Position numbers and translations under genes: made by a program | Source: Chloroflexota bacterium | Lineage (GTDB): Bacteria > Chloroflexota > Anaerolineae > Anaerolineales > UBA11579 | NCBI GenBank assembly: GCA_016191875.1 | Contig: JACPVG010000012.1 | Location: 32,236-96,235 of the forward strand | DNA length: 64,000 nucleotides | Reading direction: 5' to 3' | Shown: piece by piece, positions 50,053 to 58,536 of the stretch | Layout: the number at the start of each line of letters is the position of its first letter | Position numbering within the stretch: the first letter of the stretch is position 1 | Notes under the pieces: model-generated | Databases searched by the model: none | Told to the model about the DNA's origin: nothing | What the model saw: only the letters and a program-made list of their open reading frames with translations

Positions 50053-50084
50053 AGACGCCCGGCCGCAAGGTTGGGCGTCTTTTT
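50053..50084 (+). terminator. Intrinsic terminator after the ATP synthase genes
   Basis: AGACGCCC (50053-50060) pairs with GGGCGTCT (50073-50080) and is followed by TTTT. It ends the operon after the b-delta gene, so no F1 genes are co-transcribed here. Confidence 0.9.
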
Positions 50085-50103
50085 CGTCCCCGTTTGATAG
50101 AAT

Positions 50104-50200
50104 GCAGGGATAGACAGGTAGACAGATAGATAAGTATCAAGGAGACAAGTATCAGGTATTGCGTGTTGCGTGATGCGTGAGGGGATGCATTACGGAATAC
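50104..50200. repeat. Intergenic degenerate word array
   Basis: Words of the GACAGGTA / GACAGATA / GACAAGTA type (50112-50157) are followed by TGCGTGTTGCGTGATGCGTG and AGG (50160-50182), nearly identical to 13523-13545. The GTATCAAGG motif is shared with 30901-30909. Further ACGGAATACGTACC-like words follow. Confidence 0.6.
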
Positions 50201-50231
50201 GTACCACGCACCAACAGTTGCCAGTACCCCT

Positions 50232-51782
50232 GTGCCGACACTCATGCCCTCTCTCGCCCAGCTCCTTTCCGGCCATCCGACTCTCTCGCCCGTCCCGGAC
50301 ATCCCCATTTCGGGAGTCCAGGTCGATTCGCGGCTGGTGCAGCCCGGCGACCTGTTCGTGGCCGTCATCGACACGGTCGACCGTTACAAGTTCATTGACC
50401 AGGTCGTGGCGCGCGGCGCGGCGGCCGTGCTGGGCGAGAAGGAGAGCGTGGAGCTGCGCATTCCGCACATCCGCGTGGCCGACGACCGCGCCGCCCTGGC
50501 GCACGCTGCGGCCATGTTCCACGGCCAGCCGGCGCGTGACCTCACTCTGCTGGGGGTGACCGGCACGGACGGGAAGACCACCACCAGCAACTTCCTGTAT
50601 CACATCCTGCAAGCCGCCGGACTGAAGGCCGGCATAGTGACCACGGTCAACGCCCTCATCGGCGCTGAAGTGCTGGACACCGGCTTTCACGTGACGACGC
50701 CGGAGGCGATGGATGCCCAGGGCTACCTGCGGCGCATGGCGGACGCGGGCCTGACGCATGCCGTGCTGGAGATGACCTCGCACGGGCTGGCCCAGCAGCG
50801 CGGGGCGCGCGCCTGCGAATTCGACATCGCCGTGGTGACCAACATCACCCATGAGCACCTGGATTACCACGGCTCATACGATGAGTACCTGGCGGCCAAG
50901 GCGCGCCTGTTCGAAGGGCTTTCCGAGCCGTTCGAGAAAACGCACCCGATCGAACGGCTGGCGGTGCTCAACCGCGACGACCGTTCCTACGAGCCGCTGC
51001 GCGCCCGTACCGCCGCCCGCCAGGCAGTCTACGGCCTGAGCGCCGACGCCGACGTGCGCGCCGTAGATATCCAGAACGCGCCGGAGGCGCTGCGCTTCAC
51101 CGCCGTCGGTCCCGGATTTCAGATGCCGGTGGAGACGCGCATGTTCGGTAATTACAACGTCTACAACGCCCTGGCGGCAATCTCGGCCAGCGTGGTCGGG
51201 CTGGGGGTCGCGCCGGAGGCCGCCGCCGAAGGCATCCGCGCCCTGGCGGGCGTGCCGGGGCGCATGGAGCGCATTGACCTGGGGCAGGACTTCACCGCCA
51301 TCGTGGATTTCGCCCACACGCCGTTCGCCTTGCAGGCGGCGCTGGAGGCCGGGCGGCGCATCACCCGCGGCAAGGTCATCGCCGTGTTCGGCTCAGCCGG
51401 GCTGCGTGACAAGGCCAAGCGGCGCATGATGGCCGAGACCTCGATTGAACTGGCCGACTATACGGTGCTGACGGCCGAAGACCCGCGCACCGAGTCGCTT
51501 GACGGCATCCTGGCCGAGATGGCCGCCGGGGCGGAGGCGAAGGGCGGGGTGGAAGGCAAGACGTTCTGGCGCGTGCCGGACCGGGGCGAGGCCATCCGCT
51601 TTGCGCTCACGCTGGCCCAGCCCGGCGACCTGGTGATGGCGCTGGGCAAGGGCCACGAGCAATCCATGTGTTTCATCGAGACCGAATATGCCTGGGATGA
51701 CCGCACGGCGATGAGGGCGGCGCTGTCCGAATACCTCGGCCTTGCCGGGCCGCCAATGCCCGCCCTGCCGACGCAGGAGTGA
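50232..51782 (+). CDS. murE: MurE-like UDP-N-acetylmuramyl peptide ligase
   Basis: A 516-residue Mur ligase that should add the third amino acid to the peptidoglycan peptide. The ATP loop is GVTGTDGKTTTSNFLYHIL (about residue 112); THAVLEMTSHGLAQQR, NITHEHLDYHGSYDEYLAAK and FAHTPFALQAAL are the central-domain motifs. In the C-terminal domain the DNPR motif that selects meso-diaminopimelate reads EDPR, so the amino acid added is uncertain. The start is GTG at 50232, with ATG at 50244 as the alternative. No other mur gene is nearby. Confidence 0.88.
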   Translation: MPTLMPSLAQLLSGHPTLSPVPDIPISGVQVDSRLVQPGDLFVAVIDTVDRYKFIDQVVARGAAAVLGEKESVELRIPHIRVADDRAALAHAAAMFHGQPARDLTLLGVTGTDGKTTTSNFLYHILQAAGLKAGIVTTVNALIGAEVLDTGFHVTTPEAMDAQGYLRRMADAGLTHAVLEMTSHGLAQQRGARACEFDIAVVTNITHEHLDYHGSYDEYLAAKARLFEGLSEPFEKTHPIERLAVLNRDDRSYEPLRARTAARQAVYGLSADADVRAVDIQNAPEALRFTAVGPGFQMPVETRMFGNYNVYNALAAISASVVGLGVAPEAAAEGIRALAGVPGRMERIDLGQDFTAIVDFAHTPFALQAALEAGRRITRGKVIAVFGSAGLRDKAKRRMMAETSIELADYTVLTAEDPRTESLDGILAEMAAGAEAKGGVEGKTFWRVPDRGEAIRFALTLAQPGDLVMALGKGHEQSMCFIETEYAWDDRTAMRAALSEYLGLAGPPMPALPTQE

Positions 51783-51791
51783 TCATAGAAA

Positions 51792-51824
51792 AGAGGTCCG
51801 ATTTCTGTCTGAGATCGGACCTCT
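51792..51824 (+). terminator. Hairpin after murE
   Basis: AGAGGTCCGAT and ATCGGACCTCT are perfect 11-bp arms around an 11-nt loop, 10 nt after the murE stop. Only GAGTTT follows, so the T-tract is weak. Confidence 0.65.
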
Positions 51825-51864
51825 GAGTTTCCTCCGTCGCTGTCAAAACACTCGGTAAATTGGG

Positions 51865-51892
51865 GCAGGGGCGAGGCATGCCTCGCCCCTGC
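51865..51892. terminator. Perfect 28-bp palindrome between convergent genes
   Basis: A perfect inverted repeat centred on GCATGC, with arms GCAGGGGCGAGG... and its complement, lies between murE and the convergent FecR-domain gene. It is built like the palindrome at 1742-1763. Confidence 0.55.
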
Positions 51893-51916
51893 TGATTTGA
51901 ACACAGAGTGGACCGG

Positions 51917-52918
51917 CTAACCGCCGCCGCTGCCGCTATTGTCGTCTTCCTCTTCTTCTTCTTCGTCATCCCCGCTCCCGGAACCGCCGCCGTCGTCGCT
52001 TCCGCTGTCATCATCGCCAGAATCATCCCCGCCGCTGTCGTCGCCGGAATCGCCATCGTCCCCGTTGTCGTCGCCCTGGTCATCTTCGTCGTCGAAATCA
52101 CAGCCGCCCTCGTCGTCACAACCATCGTCCAGTTCGCAACCCTGGCCGCTTTCGAAGTCGCAATCCTCGCCGAAGTCTTCTTCATCCACCAGGCCGAGGT
52201 CCAGCGCCAGGCGCAGGGCATCGTCGTCTTCCTCGAACCACAGGTTGTACTCGTAAGCGTCCATATCCTGAGGGTCTTCGGGCGCTTCGTCGGCGCTGCT
52301 GGCCCGGCTGCGCTGGCCGTTGGTGAGGGCCACTTCTCCGGCGTTGGTCGCCAGGCTGCATTGGCCTTCCAGGCAGGCGGCGATGGTGCGGCCCTGGGGC
52401 GTCACGCGCACGTTGAGGTAGGAGCCGCGCACCGAAGCCACGCCGGCGTTGGTTTCCACCTCGGCGCTGCCGCCATTGAGGATGACGAACAGGCCGCCGG
52501 AATCGAGTTTGAACTCGGTCGTTGGCTCACTGGCGTCTGCGCTCATGCCGGTCAGAGTCATGGCGCTGTTGGGGCTGACGCGCGTGAGCGTGCCTTCGCT
52601 GAAGCGCACTGCGGCGCGGCCGTCTGCGCCGGTGCTCAGTTGTTCGCCCACGGCCAGCGCCTGTCCGAGCTGGGCCGGCTGCCAGGTATCCGCCTCCCCG
52701 GCGCGCCAGTTCACTTCGCCTTCCAGCGTTTCGAGCGTGGCGCTGCGGGCCGCTTCGGCGGGGGCGGTTCCCTGAGGCTCGCCGGCCGCGTCTCCGCCGG
52801 TTTGGGGCGTTGGAATATCCGCCGCCGGGGCCGGTCCCGGCGCGGCCGGGGATGGCTGGCAGGCCGCCAGCAGCAGGGCAAGAATACCTAACGCACGGAG
52901 AAGCGGGAGCCTTTTCAT
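51917..52918 (-). CDS. FecR-domain lipoprotein with an acidic Asp/Gly/Ser tail
   Basis: A 333-residue lipoprotein. The signal peptide ends in ALLLAAC (Cys about residue 20), followed by a Pro/Ala-rich spacer. About residues 55-190 form a FecR-type beta domain (LETLEGEVNWRAGEADTWQP and ASVRGSYLNVRVTP). From about residue 235 the chain is almost only Asp, Gly, Ser and Glu, with GDDSGDDSG-type repeats, giving an extreme negative charge likely to bind Ca2+ or other cations. No sigma factor or TonB receptor gene is adjacent, so it is not a classical iron-signalling FecR. AAAGGA precedes the ATG at 52918. Confidence 0.82.
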   Translation of the reverse strand: MKRLPLLRALGILALLLAACQPSPAAPGPAPAADIPTPQTGGDAAGEPQGTAPAEAARSATLETLEGEVNWRAGEADTWQPAQLGQALAVGEQLSTGADGRAAVRFSEGTLTRVSPNSAMTLTGMSADASEPTTEFKLDSGGLFVILNGGSAEVETNAGVASVRGSYLNVRVTPQGRTIAACLEGQCSLATNAGEVALTNGQRSRASSADEAPEDPQDMDAYEYNLWFEEDDDALRLALDLGLVDEEDFGEDCDFESGQGCELDDGCDDEGGCDFDDEDDQGDDNGDDGDSGDDSGGDDSGDDDSGSDDGGGSGSGDDEEEEEEDDNSGSGGG

Positions 52919-52963
52919 CGTTGTCCTTTTCGTTAGTTGGCGGATGGATTTAACCACCGGCGA

Positions 52964-52995
52964 CAAAAAACGGCAAGGGATACCTTGCCGTTTTG
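52964..52995 (-). terminator. Intrinsic terminator of pnp
   Basis: ACGGCAAGG and CCTTGCCGT pair around a 4-nt loop, with A-runs on one side and T-runs on the other. It lies 17 nt beyond the pnp stop on the minus strand. Confidence 0.9.
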
Positions 52996-53011
52996 TCTGA
53001 TTTGGTCGCTT

Positions 53012-55249
53012 CTAGCGGCGTCCGCCTCCGCCGCCACGGCGCGGGCCGCCGCGGTCTCCGCCGCGCCCGCCCCGCTCGCCGCCGCGGTCTCCACCGCCGC
53101 TCCGGCGCTGCCCGCCGCCGCCTTTGTCGCGTTCGCGGGCTTCGTCCAGCGTCCAGCCTTCCAGCACGGCCTGGCGGCTGAGGCGTACCTTGCCGTTGGG
53201 GTCGATATCGGTCACCATCACGGTGATCTCATCGCCCACATCGGCCACGTCGGTGACGCTTTCCACCCGGGTCGAGTCCAGCTGGCTGATGTGCACCAGC
53301 CCGTCCTGTCCGGGGATGAGTTCAACGAAAGCGCCGAAATCCACCACCCGCACCACCTTGCCGGTGTAGATGCGCCCGAGTTCGACCGATTCGGTCAGGC
53401 GTTCCACCTGCTCGCGGGCCATGCGGGCGGCGTCGCCGTCCGAGGTGGCGATGAACACAGTGCCGTCTTCGTCGATGTCGATCTTGGCCCCGGTCGATTC
53501 CTGGATGCCGCGGATGGTCTTGCCGCCCGGGCCGATGACCGCGCCGATCTTGTCCACCGGAATCTTGACGGTGATGATGCGCGGGGCATGCGGCTTCAGG
53601 TCCGGGCGCGGGGCGGGCAGGGTTTCCATCATCTTATCGAGGATGTGCGCCCGGCCGGCCTTGGCCTGGTTGAGGGCCTCGGCCATCATGGCCGGGGTCA
53701 GCCCGGCGATCTTGATATCCATTTGCAGGGCGGTGATGCCCCTGGTGGTGCCGGCTACCTTGAAGTCCATGTCGCCCAGGTGATCTTCCAGGCCCTGGAT
53801 GTCGCTCAGGATGGCGTATTTGTCGCCTTCTTTGATCAGCCCCATGGCGATGCCGGAAACGGGCGCCTTGATGGGCACGCCGGTGTCCATCAGCGCCAGG
53901 GTGCTGCCGCACACCGAACCCATCGAGGTTGAGCCGTTCGAGGAGAGCGCCTCAGAGACCAGCCGCAGGGTGTAGGGGAAGTCCTCTTCGTCCGGGAGCA
54001 CGGGGATGAGCGCCCGTTCGGCCAGGGCACCGTGGCCGATCTCGCGGCGTGAGGAGCCGCGCAGGAACTTCACTTCGCCGGTGGAGAAGGGCGGGAAGTT
54101 GTAGTGATGCAGGTAGCGTTTCTCTTCCTGCGGACTGAGGCCGTCGATGCGCTGGGCATCGCGGGGCGTGCCGAGCGTGGCGATGGTGAGAATTTGGGTT
54201 TCGCCGCGGGTGAAGATGCCGGAGCCGTGCGCCATCGGGGCATAGTCCACGTCGCACCATATGGGGCGGATCTCGGTGGTCTTGCGGCCATCCGGGCGCG
54301 CGCCCATATTGAGGATGCGGTCGCGCACCACGGTCTTGTGGGCGCTCTCGAAGGCTTCGCGAGCATGCTTGGTCAGCTCCTCGTCTTCGCCGGCGATGGC
54401 GGCAACGACTTCATCACGCACTTTGTTCAGCAGTTCGTCGCGGCCGGCCTTGTCGAGGCCGGGGGCCTTTTCGTAGAGGTCGGTCAGGCCGGGACGGGCA
54501 GCCTCCAGGACGCGTTCTTTGAGTTCCGGGTCCAGCGAAGCCAGGGGCACATCGGCCTTGGGCTTGCCAATCTCGGCACGCATCTTTTCCTGCACGTCAA
54601 TTAACGGCTGGATGGATTTGTGCGCCAGTTCGAGCGCCGCGACCATGTCTTCTTCGGAGACTTCGTTGGCGCCGGCTTCGACCATCAGAATGGCTTCACG
54701 GGTGCCGGCGACGCGCAGGTCGAGGTCGCCTTCGTCGATCTGCTCGAAGGTCGGGTTGATGATGAACTCGCCGTCAACCCGGCCGATGCGCACCGCGCCC
54801 ACCGGGCCGTTCCAGGGCGCATCCGAGATGTGCACGGCGGCGCTGGCGGCGTTGATGGCCAGCACATCCAGCGGGGTCTCGGCGTCGGCCGAGATGGAGT
54901 ACATGATGACTTGGATTTCATTGCGCATGCCCTTGGGGAAGAGCGGGCGCAGGGGCCGGTCGGTGAGGCGGTCGGTGAGGATGGCGTTTTCCGAGGGGCG
55001 GCCTTCGCGGCGGAAGAACGAGCCGGGGATGCGGCCGCCGGCATACATGCGTTCTTCAAAGTCCACGCTCAGGGGCAGGAAGTCCACGCTTTCGCGGGGC
55101 TTGGCGGCCATCGTGGCGGCGGCGAACAGGAGTGACTTGTTGAGCCGCACCGAGACCGCGCCGCCGGCCTGACCGGCGAGTTTGCCGGTCTCAAACGTGA
55201 TGGTCTTCCCGCCCACTTCGGCGGTGAAGATTTTTGCTACTGGGTTCAT
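53012..55249 (-). CDS. pnp: Polyribonucleotide nucleotidyltransferase
   Basis: A 745-residue phosphorolytic exoribonuclease of the RNA degradosome. Two RNase PH-like cores (about residues 10-225 and 315-560) flank an all-helical linker. The second contains the [20 protein letters not shown] active-site stretch. A KH domain (about 565-625, [16 protein letters not shown]) and an S1 domain (about 630-700, [17 protein letters not shown]) follow. The last 35 residues are a Gly/Arg tail of the RGG type ([13 protein letters not shown]), unusual for PNPase. GGAGG lies before the ATG. It is downstream of rpsO, the classical order. Confidence 0.96.
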   Translation of the reverse strand: MNPVAKIFTAEVGGKTITFETGKLAGQAGGAVSVRLNKSLLFAAATMAAKPRESVDFLPLSVDFEERMYAGGRIPGSFFRREGRPSENAILTDRLTDRPLRPLFPKGMRNEIQVIMYSISADAETPLDVLAINAASAAVHISDAPWNGPVGAVRIGRVDGEFIINPTFEQIDEGDLDLRVAGTREAILMVEAGANEVSEEDMVAALELAHKSIQPLIDVQEKMRAEIGKPKADVPLASLDPELKERVLEAARPGLTDLYEKAPGLDKAGRDELLNKVRDEVVAAIAGEDEELTKHAREAFESAHKTVVRDRILNMGARPDGRKTTEIRPIWCDVDYAPMAHGSGIFTRGETQILTIATLGTPRDAQRIDGLSPQEEKRYLHHYNFPPFSTGEVKFLRGSSRREIGHGALAERALIPVLPDEEDFPYTLRLVSEALSSNGSTSMGSVCGSTLALMDTGVPIKAPVSGIAMGLIKEGDKYAILSDIQGLEDHLGDMDFKVAGTTRGITALQMDIKIAGLTPAMMAEALNQAKAGRAHILDKMMETLPAPRPDLKPHAPRIITVKIPVDKIGAVIGPGGKTIRGIQESTGAKIDIDEDGTVFIATSDGDAARMAREQVERLTESVELGRIYTGKVVRVVDFGAFVELIPGQDGLVHISQLDSTRVESVTDVADVGDEITVMVTDIDPNGKVRLSRQAVLEGWTLDEARERDKGGGGQRRSGGGDRGGERGGRGGDRGGPRRGGGGGRR

Positions 55250-55292
55250 ATTGCATTCCTCCGAACGTCGTTACCCCGCTGGGTCAGGAACT

Positions 55293-55328
55293 GGAAACTG
55301 GTGATAACGCGTGTTATCAGCAAGTTCC
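55293..55328 (-). promoter_or_regulatory. Stem-loop in the pnp leader
   Basis: GATAAC and GTTATC flank a GCGT loop, and the stem extends to 16 positions with three mismatches. It lies 44 nt upstream of the pnp start. In E. coli a leader stem-loop of pnp is cut by RNase III for autoregulation; a similar role is an inference here. Confidence 0.5.
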
Positions 55329-55384
55329 AAATCCCAACCGGCGGGCTCAACTGGTTTCCCGGCGTTGCGGCCGGGCAAAACGAA

Positions 55385-55414
55385 AGAGTAGATGGCCAGC
55401 CGGCCATCTACTCT
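55385..55414 (-). terminator. Hairpin terminator of rpsO
   Basis: A perfect 13-bp stem (AGAGTAGATGGCC with its complement) around a 4-nt loop lies 12 nt after the rpsO stop. On the minus strand TTTCGTTTT follows. It may terminate part of the transcripts before pnp. Confidence 0.8.
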
Positions 55415-55425
55415 CGTCTTCCGTG

Positions 55426-55698
55426 TTACTTGCGGCGGATGCTCAGTTTATCCGTGACCTGCAGGTAGGTGGCGTAATCCTTCTTGCGCAGGTAGGTGAG
55501 CAGCCGTCTGCGGCGGCCCACCATTTTGAGCAGGCCGCGGCGGCTGTGCTCATCGTGCTTGTGGGTGCGCAGGTGATCGGTCAACTGGGTGATGCGGCCG
55601 GTAAGCAGGGCTACTTGCACTTCGGGCGAACCGGTGTCGCCGGCCTGGCGCGCATATTCCCCAATCACTTTTTCCTTCACTTCCTTTTGCAACGGCAT
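55426..55698 (-). CDS. rpsO: 30S ribosomal protein S15
   Basis: A 90-residue S15. [20 protein letters not shown] and [20 protein letters not shown] are the hallmark helices that bind 16S rRNA. Start at 55698 with AGGAG 11 nt upstream. rpsO-pnp order is conserved across bacteria. Confidence 0.97.
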   Translation of the reverse strand: MPLQKEVKEKVIGEYARQAGDTGSPEVQVALLTGRITQLTDHLRTHKHDEHSRRGLLKMVGRRRRLLTYLRKKDYATYLQVTDKLSIRRK

Positions 55699-55888
55699 GA
55701 CGTCTGCATTCTCCTTTGTTTCGTCGTTTGTGCAGTTGTCTCCTGGCGGCGAGCGTTTCATGCCAACCGCCGGTCGAGTCAGCAGGTGAGTATACCACAA
55801 CTTTCGGGCGCGGCGCGATTGCGGTGAGTGGTCCAGATTCGGTGGGGTGAGACCGTGAGGCCGGGTAAGTTGGAGGCGAGTTCTCGCG

Positions 55889-55894
55889 TATAAT
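55889..55894 (+). promoter_or_regulatory. -10 box for the HD-GYP gene
   Basis: TATAAT lies 65 nt before the ATG at 55960, which has AGGAAGG as ribosome binding site. It is divergent from rpsO. Confidence 0.5.
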
Positions 55895-55959
55895 GGTGGC
55901 GCACCTTTCCATGATTTTCACGCTCACGGTTCCCGGGTTTCTCAGGAAGGCTTGTCACA

Positions 55960-57084
55960 ATGGAGCGCATTCGCCATTTCTTCTTCCCTACCATCTCGCT
56001 CAGCACTGGGTTCACCTACCGGACGCGCTTCCTGGAAGTATCACTGTGGGCGACGGCCATTGCCTGCCTGCTCTTTGCCGGATTGAATTATTCCGGCGAG
56101 TTCAGCCGCATCGTTCAGGTCTTCCTGGGCATCAGCCTCCTCAGCCTGTGGGGCCTGTGGCTTAACCGCCGGGGGCGGTTCACGCCGGCGGCCGCGCTGC
56201 TGGTGGCTCTGGTCTTCATGGGATTGAATTTCAATTTGTACGACAGCGGCGGCCTGGAAGACCCCGGCATAGCCGCCTATCCGATTTTCATCTTGCTGTG
56301 CGGATTCCTGTTCGGACGCGTCAGCATCCCTCCGGCGTTGATCCTCGACCTGGCCTCGCTTGGCTGGCTGTATTTCGGCCCGCGCTGGGGTTGGTTTGCC
56401 CTCGCTTCGCTGCCCTCGGACGACCGCGTCATGGTGCTGGCGGTGCTGTGCGGCGTGACAGCCCTCGTGGCCTGGGTGTTGATCGATGCCTGGGAAAGTA
56501 CACTGGAGAACCTGCGCCAGACCTACGAACAGACCCTGGCGGGTTGGGCCAAGGCTTTGGAACTGCGCCACCAGGAGACCGAAGGCCACAGCCGGCGCGT
56601 TACCGCGCTGGCGCTGGAACTTTCCCGGGCGCTGGGCCTGAAAGGCGCGACTCTGGAGGAGGTGCGCCAGGGCGCGCTGCTGCACGACGTGGGCAAAATG
56701 GGCATCCCGGATTCGATCCTGCTTAAGCCCGGCCCGCTGACCGAGGAGGAGTTCGATGTGGTCAAGCGCCATCCGGCCCTCGCCGCCGATCTGCTCGGCC
56801 ACATCCCCTTTCTGCAATCCGTGCTGGACATCCCGTGGTATCACCATGAACGCTGGGACGGCAACGGCTATCCCAAGGGGCTGAAAGGCGAGGCGATTCC
56901 GTTCGTGGCGCGCCTGTTCGCGGTCATCGATAACTGGGACGCGCTCAACTCAGACCGGCCCTACCGCCGGGCCTGGACACGCGAGCAGGTGCTTACCTAC
57001 CTGCGCGAGAACGCCGGCCACAAATTCGACCCACACGTCGTTGAGGCGTTCCTGAGATTGGTCGAGCTGCGGCCGGAACTCTGA
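55960..57084 (+). CDS. Membrane HD-GYP phosphodiesterase
   Basis: A 374-residue protein. Five to six membrane helices (about residues 25-180) act as a sensor or anchor. A coil leads into an HD-GYP domain (about 185-370): HSRRVTALALELSRALG, HDVGKMGIPDSILLKPGPLT and HHERWDGNGYPKGLKGE include the catalytic His-Asp pair and an intact GYP signature. It should degrade c-di-GMP, opposing the two GGDEF cyclases at 1.9-4.3 kb. It converges on the HEAT-like gene. Confidence 0.92.
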   Translation: MERIRHFFFPTISLSTGFTYRTRFLEVSLWATAIACLLFAGLNYSGEFSRIVQVFLGISLLSLWGLWLNRRGRFTPAAALLVALVFMGLNFNLYDSGGLEDPGIAAYPIFILLCGFLFGRVSIPPALILDLASLGWLYFGPRWGWFALASLPSDDRVMVLAVLCGVTALVAWVLIDAWESTLENLRQTYEQTLAGWAKALELRHQETEGHSRRVTALALELSRALGLKGATLEEVRQGALLHDVGKMGIPDSILLKPGPLTEEEFDVVKRHPALAADLLGHIPFLQSVLDIPWYHHERWDGNGYPKGLKGEAIPFVARLFAVIDNWDALNSDRPYRRAWTREQVLTYLRENAGHKFDPHVVEAFLRLVELRPEL

Positions 57085-57107
57085 ACCGGCGCATCTACCC
57101 GAAGAAT

Positions 57108-57920
57108 CTATTCACCGGCGCGATTCTCCGCCAGCGCGCGGCGCAACGCCCCGGCCCGGGTTTCATTGAAGAACCCGAGGCTCTGCCGCGCCACCCGGCT
57201 GGCCTGGCCGCCCTGCGCCAGACACTCGCGCAGGAAGTAAGCGGTCTCAGGGGCCGAGGCGCGCGCCAGGGCCTCCACCAGCCGCAGCAATGAAGGCCGC
57301 AGGCTGGCAGGGTGCGATTGGATGACCGGCGCCAGCAGGCGGTAGATGACCGGCAGGTCGCTGAAGTCCGTCTCTTCCAGCAGAGCCCGCAAGGCGCGCA
57401 GCCCCAGGCGCTGCTCGCGGGGTTGTTCGGCGCTCAGCCAGGATTCAACCAGGGCGAAGAATTCGGCCCGCGCCTCACTCCGCAGGCGCGCCAGCGCCTC
57501 GCCCGCCAGGGCCGGGATGAGCATCTCTTCCTGGTTGGCCGCGCCCCAAGCGCGCACCCGCCTGCCCACTTCGCTGGCCTCACCGGCGGGCAGGCGGCCC
57601 AACAGGCGCGCTGCCAGCAGGCGCATTTCGGTCACCGGCTGCGCCCAGAGGGCATCGGCCAGCGCCAGCCCCGCGGTGGGGTCGCCTTCGCTCTGCAAGG
57701 CCAGTTCCGCCAAGATGCGCTTGAGCGCCGGGTCGGGTGCATTGTAGGTCTTCAGCAGGGGTGGCGCTGCCGGGGCCTTGTCGCGCTGCTGGCGCTGGGT
57801 GCGGTCGGCGTAGTATTCCAGCAGCGTCTCAAGTTCGGTCACCAGGCGTTCCGGGCGGCCGAACCATTCGGCCAGGTCGGCGGTCTGGCGGCGCAGGCGG
57901 GCGGGGTCAATGGCGGGCAT
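57108..57920 (-). CDS. HEAT/ARM-repeat-like protein
   Basis: A 270-residue all-helical protein. Repeating helix pairs such as EMRLLAARLLGRLP, REQRLGLRALRALLEETD and LRPSLLRLVEALARAS resemble HEAT or DNA-alkylation-repeat (AlkD-like) folds. It does not show enough of the AlkD active site to call it a glycosylase. A scaffold role is the safest reading. The ATG at 57920 begins the helical pattern; the preceding spacer is a word-repeat array. It is downstream of the MazG-APH-LOG operon. Confidence 0.65.
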   Translation of the reverse strand: MPAIDPARLRRQTADLAEWFGRPERLVTELETLLEYYADRTQRQQRDKAPAAPPLLKTYNAPDPALKRILAELALQSEGDPTAGLALADALWAQPVTEMRLLAARLLGRLPAGEASEVGRRVRAWGAANQEEMLIPALAGEALARLRSEARAEFFALVESWLSAEQPREQRLGLRALRALLEETDFSDLPVIYRLLAPVIQSHPASLRPSLLRLVEALARASAPETAYFLRECLAQGGQASRVARQSLGFFNETRAGALRRALAENRAGE

Positions 57921-57930
57921 GGGAGGGGCG

Positions 57931-58011
57931 TAATTGGGAAATGGTAATTGGTAACTGGCAATTGGACAGTCAACTGCCGACTGTCTATTGTCTGCTGTCC
58001 ACTGCCTGCTG
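57931..58011. repeat. Degenerate word array running into the end of the LOG-like gene
   Basis: TGGTAATTGGTAACTGGCAA-type words (57943-57965) are followed by CTGTCTATTGTCTGCTGTCC-type words to about 58011. The last part encodes the C-terminal QAVDSRQ of the LOG-like protein. The first word family recurs at 61801-61818. Confidence 0.6.
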
Positions 58012-58533
58012 AAACAGGCGTATCCCCGCGTCCACATCCGGGGCAAAAGAAAGCAGGGCGGCATGCTCAGCGCGCACGTAAGCGGCGTGGCGCTCCAGGA
58101 AGACATCGAAAGCGGCCTGCCAGCCGGGGCCGATGAGGATGAGCGGGGCGCGCCGGATGGCGCCGGTCTGCATCTGGTTCCACGTCATGCTCACCTCGGC
58201 CAGCGTGCCGATGCCGCCCGGCAGGGCGAAGGCCGCATCGCCGGCTTCCACCAGGAACATCAGCCGCTCGCGCAGGGTGGCAAAGCGCCGTTCTTCGGTC
58301 ACCCAGGGGTTGGGGCCCACCGGCCGGAAGCGCTCGATCTCGTCGCAGGTCACGCCCACGGCCTGGCCGCCGGCCTCGTTGGCCCCGCGCGAGGCGGCCT
58401 CCATGGTGCCGATGTAACCGCCGGTGAACACGCGATGTCCGGCTTGCGCCAGCCACTGGCCCAGGCGGTACGCCTCAACATAGGCCGGCTCTCCGTCTTT
58501 CGGCTCCGACCCGCCGAAGATGGTCACGTCCAT
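57985..58533 (-). CDS. LOG-family (cytokinin-riboside-phosphate hydrolase-like) protein
   Basis: A 182-residue Rossmann-fold protein of the LOG/TIGR00725 group, once annotated as lysine decarboxylase. Both signatures are present: GGYIGTMEAASRGANEAGG and FALPGGIGTLAEVSM (PGGxGTxxE). Family members cleave nucleoside 5'-monophosphates at the N-glycosidic bond. It starts 4 nt after the kinase-like gene's stop, with AAAGGA upstream. Its last seven codons lie inside a short-word repeat array, so the C-terminus may be a repeat-driven extension. Confidence 0.85.
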   Translation of the reverse strand: MDVTIFGGSEPKDGEPAYVEAYRLGQWLAQAGHRVFTGGYIGTMEAASRGANEAGGQAVGVTCDEIERFRPVGPNPWVTEERRFATLRERLMFLVEAGDAAFALPGGIGTLAEVSMTWNQMQTGAIRRAPLILIGPGWQAAFDVFLERHAAYVRAEHAALLSFAPDVDAGIRLFQQAVDSRQ

Positions 58534-58536
58534 GCT

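Noticed and set aside
51793..51892. The two hairpins after murE considered as a riboswitch
   Set aside because: They lie after a stop codon between convergent genes and are simple perfect stems, which fits termination better.
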